NCBI RefSeq assembly: GCF_042646065.1
Contig: NZ_JBHRTA010000051.1
Location: forward strand, 1-5,442
Direction: 5' to 3'
Source of the DNA: Parapedobacter deserti
GTDB taxonomy: Bacteria; Bacteroidota; Bacteroidia; Sphingobacteriales; Sphingobacteriaceae
DNA: 5,442 bases
Shown here: positions 5,085 through 5,442 of the stretch, piece by piece
Numbering within the stretch: the stretch's first letter is position 1
Layout of the letters: each line of letters opens with the position of its first letter
Made by a program: the position numbers and the translations under genes
Notes under the pieces: model-generated
The model's database searches: none
The model's input: only the letters and a program-made list of their open reading frames with translations
Told to the model about the DNA's origin: nothing

Positions 5085-5099
5085 CTTGGGTTTATAACG
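5076..5099 (-). repeat. diverged repeat, copy 2 (inverted relative to 641-664)
   Basis: The reverse complement of this 24-base segment matches 641-664 at 20 positions. It covers the stop codon of the 4631 gene on one strand and, on the other, the TAA that ends the aberrant RhuM frame. TGACGTTC occurs 10 bases upstream on the minus strand (5117-5110), as it does directly in copy 1. A deletion between the two CGTT copies here would make the two regions collinear over 27 bases. Confidence 0.3.
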
Positions 5100-5379
5100 C
5101 GGGTTGTCCGAACGTCAGCAGGTTGCTATTTCTGCGTATTCGGCGTTTTCCTTCCATTTGAACTACCGAGAAATCCTCGGTAGTTGATTTTTTTTCTAAC
5201 TCCTTTTCCTTAAAGATATTCCGGATATGCAAACCGATGGTATCCGTGTCTTTTCCAAACAACTCAGCCATCTGTTTTTGATTCAACCAAATGGTATCAT
5301 GTTCAAATTTAACTTCTACTAACGTCTGTCCGTCGCCGCTTTGATAAATCTCGATTTGGTTTTCGGTCATAAGATTCAT
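5092..5379 (-). pseudogene. virulence protein RhuM family, N-terminal fragment
   Basis: The first 83 or so residues match the RhuM family (PF13310), named for a gene on Salmonella pathogenicity island 3. Related proteins are annotated RhuM/Fic/DOC when a Fic-like domain follows. Landmarks, numbered from ATG 5379, are IEIYQSGDGQT (about 9-19), VKFEHDTIWLNQKQMAELFG (23-42) with a helix-turn-helix-like region, DTIGLHIRNIFKEKELE (47-63), and TTEDFSVVQMEGKRR (66-80). The family usually continues for about 250 more residues. Here the sequence switches after IRRN (near 5131) to SNLLTFGQPAL and stops. The remainder is absent and its place is taken by the convergent 4631 gene. ATG 5379 and ATG 5370 are both possible starts. 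The protein is probably non-functional, though a DNA-binding fragment could be made. Confidence 0.8.
5161..5195 (+). terminator. intrinsic terminator for the rightward transcript, inside antisense RhuM coding sequence
   Basis: AACTACCGAG (5161-5170) and CTCGGTAGTT (5176-5185) form a perfect 10-base stem with a five-base AAATC loop. On the plus strand GA and then eight consecutive T (5188-5195) follow, the classic intrinsic terminator layout. It lies 76 bases beyond the stop of the 4631 gene. On the minus strand the same bases encode conserved RhuM residues STTEDFSVV, so the structure is embedded in a coding sequence. Confidence 0.65.
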
Positions 5380-5400
5380 ATTCGGTGGATGATAAAACTG

Positions 5401-5427
5401 TGATCCGTTGAGATCATGTGCTCATGA
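5401..5427. repeat. overlapping small inverted repeats in the RhuM leader
   Basis: TGATC (5401-5405) pairs with GATCA (5412-5416), and TCATG (5414-5418) pairs with CATGA (5423-5427). The two share bases and so are mutually exclusive hairpins. They fill the stretch just downstream of the -7 box at 5428-5435, a usual operator position. Arms of five bases are short and may be chance. Confidence 0.25.
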
Positions 5428-5435
5428 CAAAGGTA
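5428..5435 (-). promoter_or_regulatory. Bacteroidota -7 box upstream of RhuM
   Basis: On the minus strand the octamer is TACCTTTG, a perfect TAnnTTTG match. The -33 element would fall beyond the right edge of the window. Transcription would start near 5422, giving a leader of about 43 bases before ATG 5379. Confidence 0.5.
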
Positions 5436-5442
5436 AAAATAA

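Noticed and set aside
1..5442. CRISPR arrays, tRNA or rRNA genes, intact insertion sequences
   Set aside because: No regularly spaced repeats, cloverleaf-like segments, or transposase with terminal inverted repeats were seen on either strand.

Overview
The window looks like accessory DNA from a member of the Bacteroidota. Promoter-like boxes of the Bacteroidota type (TAnnTTTG at -7, TTTG about 20 bases upstream) stand in front of almost every gene, strong Shine-Dalgarno sites are scarce, and the protein families (pRiA4b ORF-3-like, Fic, DUF3892, Rpn, VapC, RhuM) are common in accessory regions of that phylum. I cannot name a genus. There is no rRNA, tRNA, CRISPR array or intact insertion sequence.

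Left part (1-2347): three apparently intact single genes. A pRiA4b ORF-3-like protein (67-648, +) converges on a class II Fic AMP-transferase (710-1810, -). The Fic gene has a promoter-like sequence overlapped by a perfect inverted repeat. It diverges from a small DUF3892 protein (2057-2347, +) with its own -7 box.

Middle part (2348-3667): a graveyard. It holds the C-terminal end of a large SF1 (UvrD-type) helicase with two frame changes (-), the C-terminal tail of an Rpn-family nuclease (+), and the remains of a VapBC-like toxin-antitoxin pair (+). In that pair the toxin start codon appears to be mutated and the toxin is truncated.

Right part (3668-5442): an Rpn-family PD-(D/E)XK nuclease with a good promoter but a -1 frame change about two thirds of the way along. 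Next is an unrecognised gene (4631-5084, +) whose N-terminal 15 codons appear to be separated from the rest by a one-base insertion. Last is the N-terminal quarter of a RhuM-family gene (-), broken after about 83 codons. A near-perfect intrinsic terminator for the rightward transcript is embedded in the RhuM coding sequence.

The genes do not form an operon or one pathway. Each has its own promoter, orientation changes repeatedly, and about half are broken, so the stretch reads as an insertion and deletion hotspot. I found no convincing new multi-gene system. The most informative items are the toxin-antitoxin relic, the antisense terminator in RhuM, the operator-like repeat over the Fic promoter, the unknown gene at 4631-5084, and a diverged sequence shared by the 3' ends near 640 and 5100. 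Several breaks are single-base indels, so assembly error must be excluded before calling them true pseudogenes.
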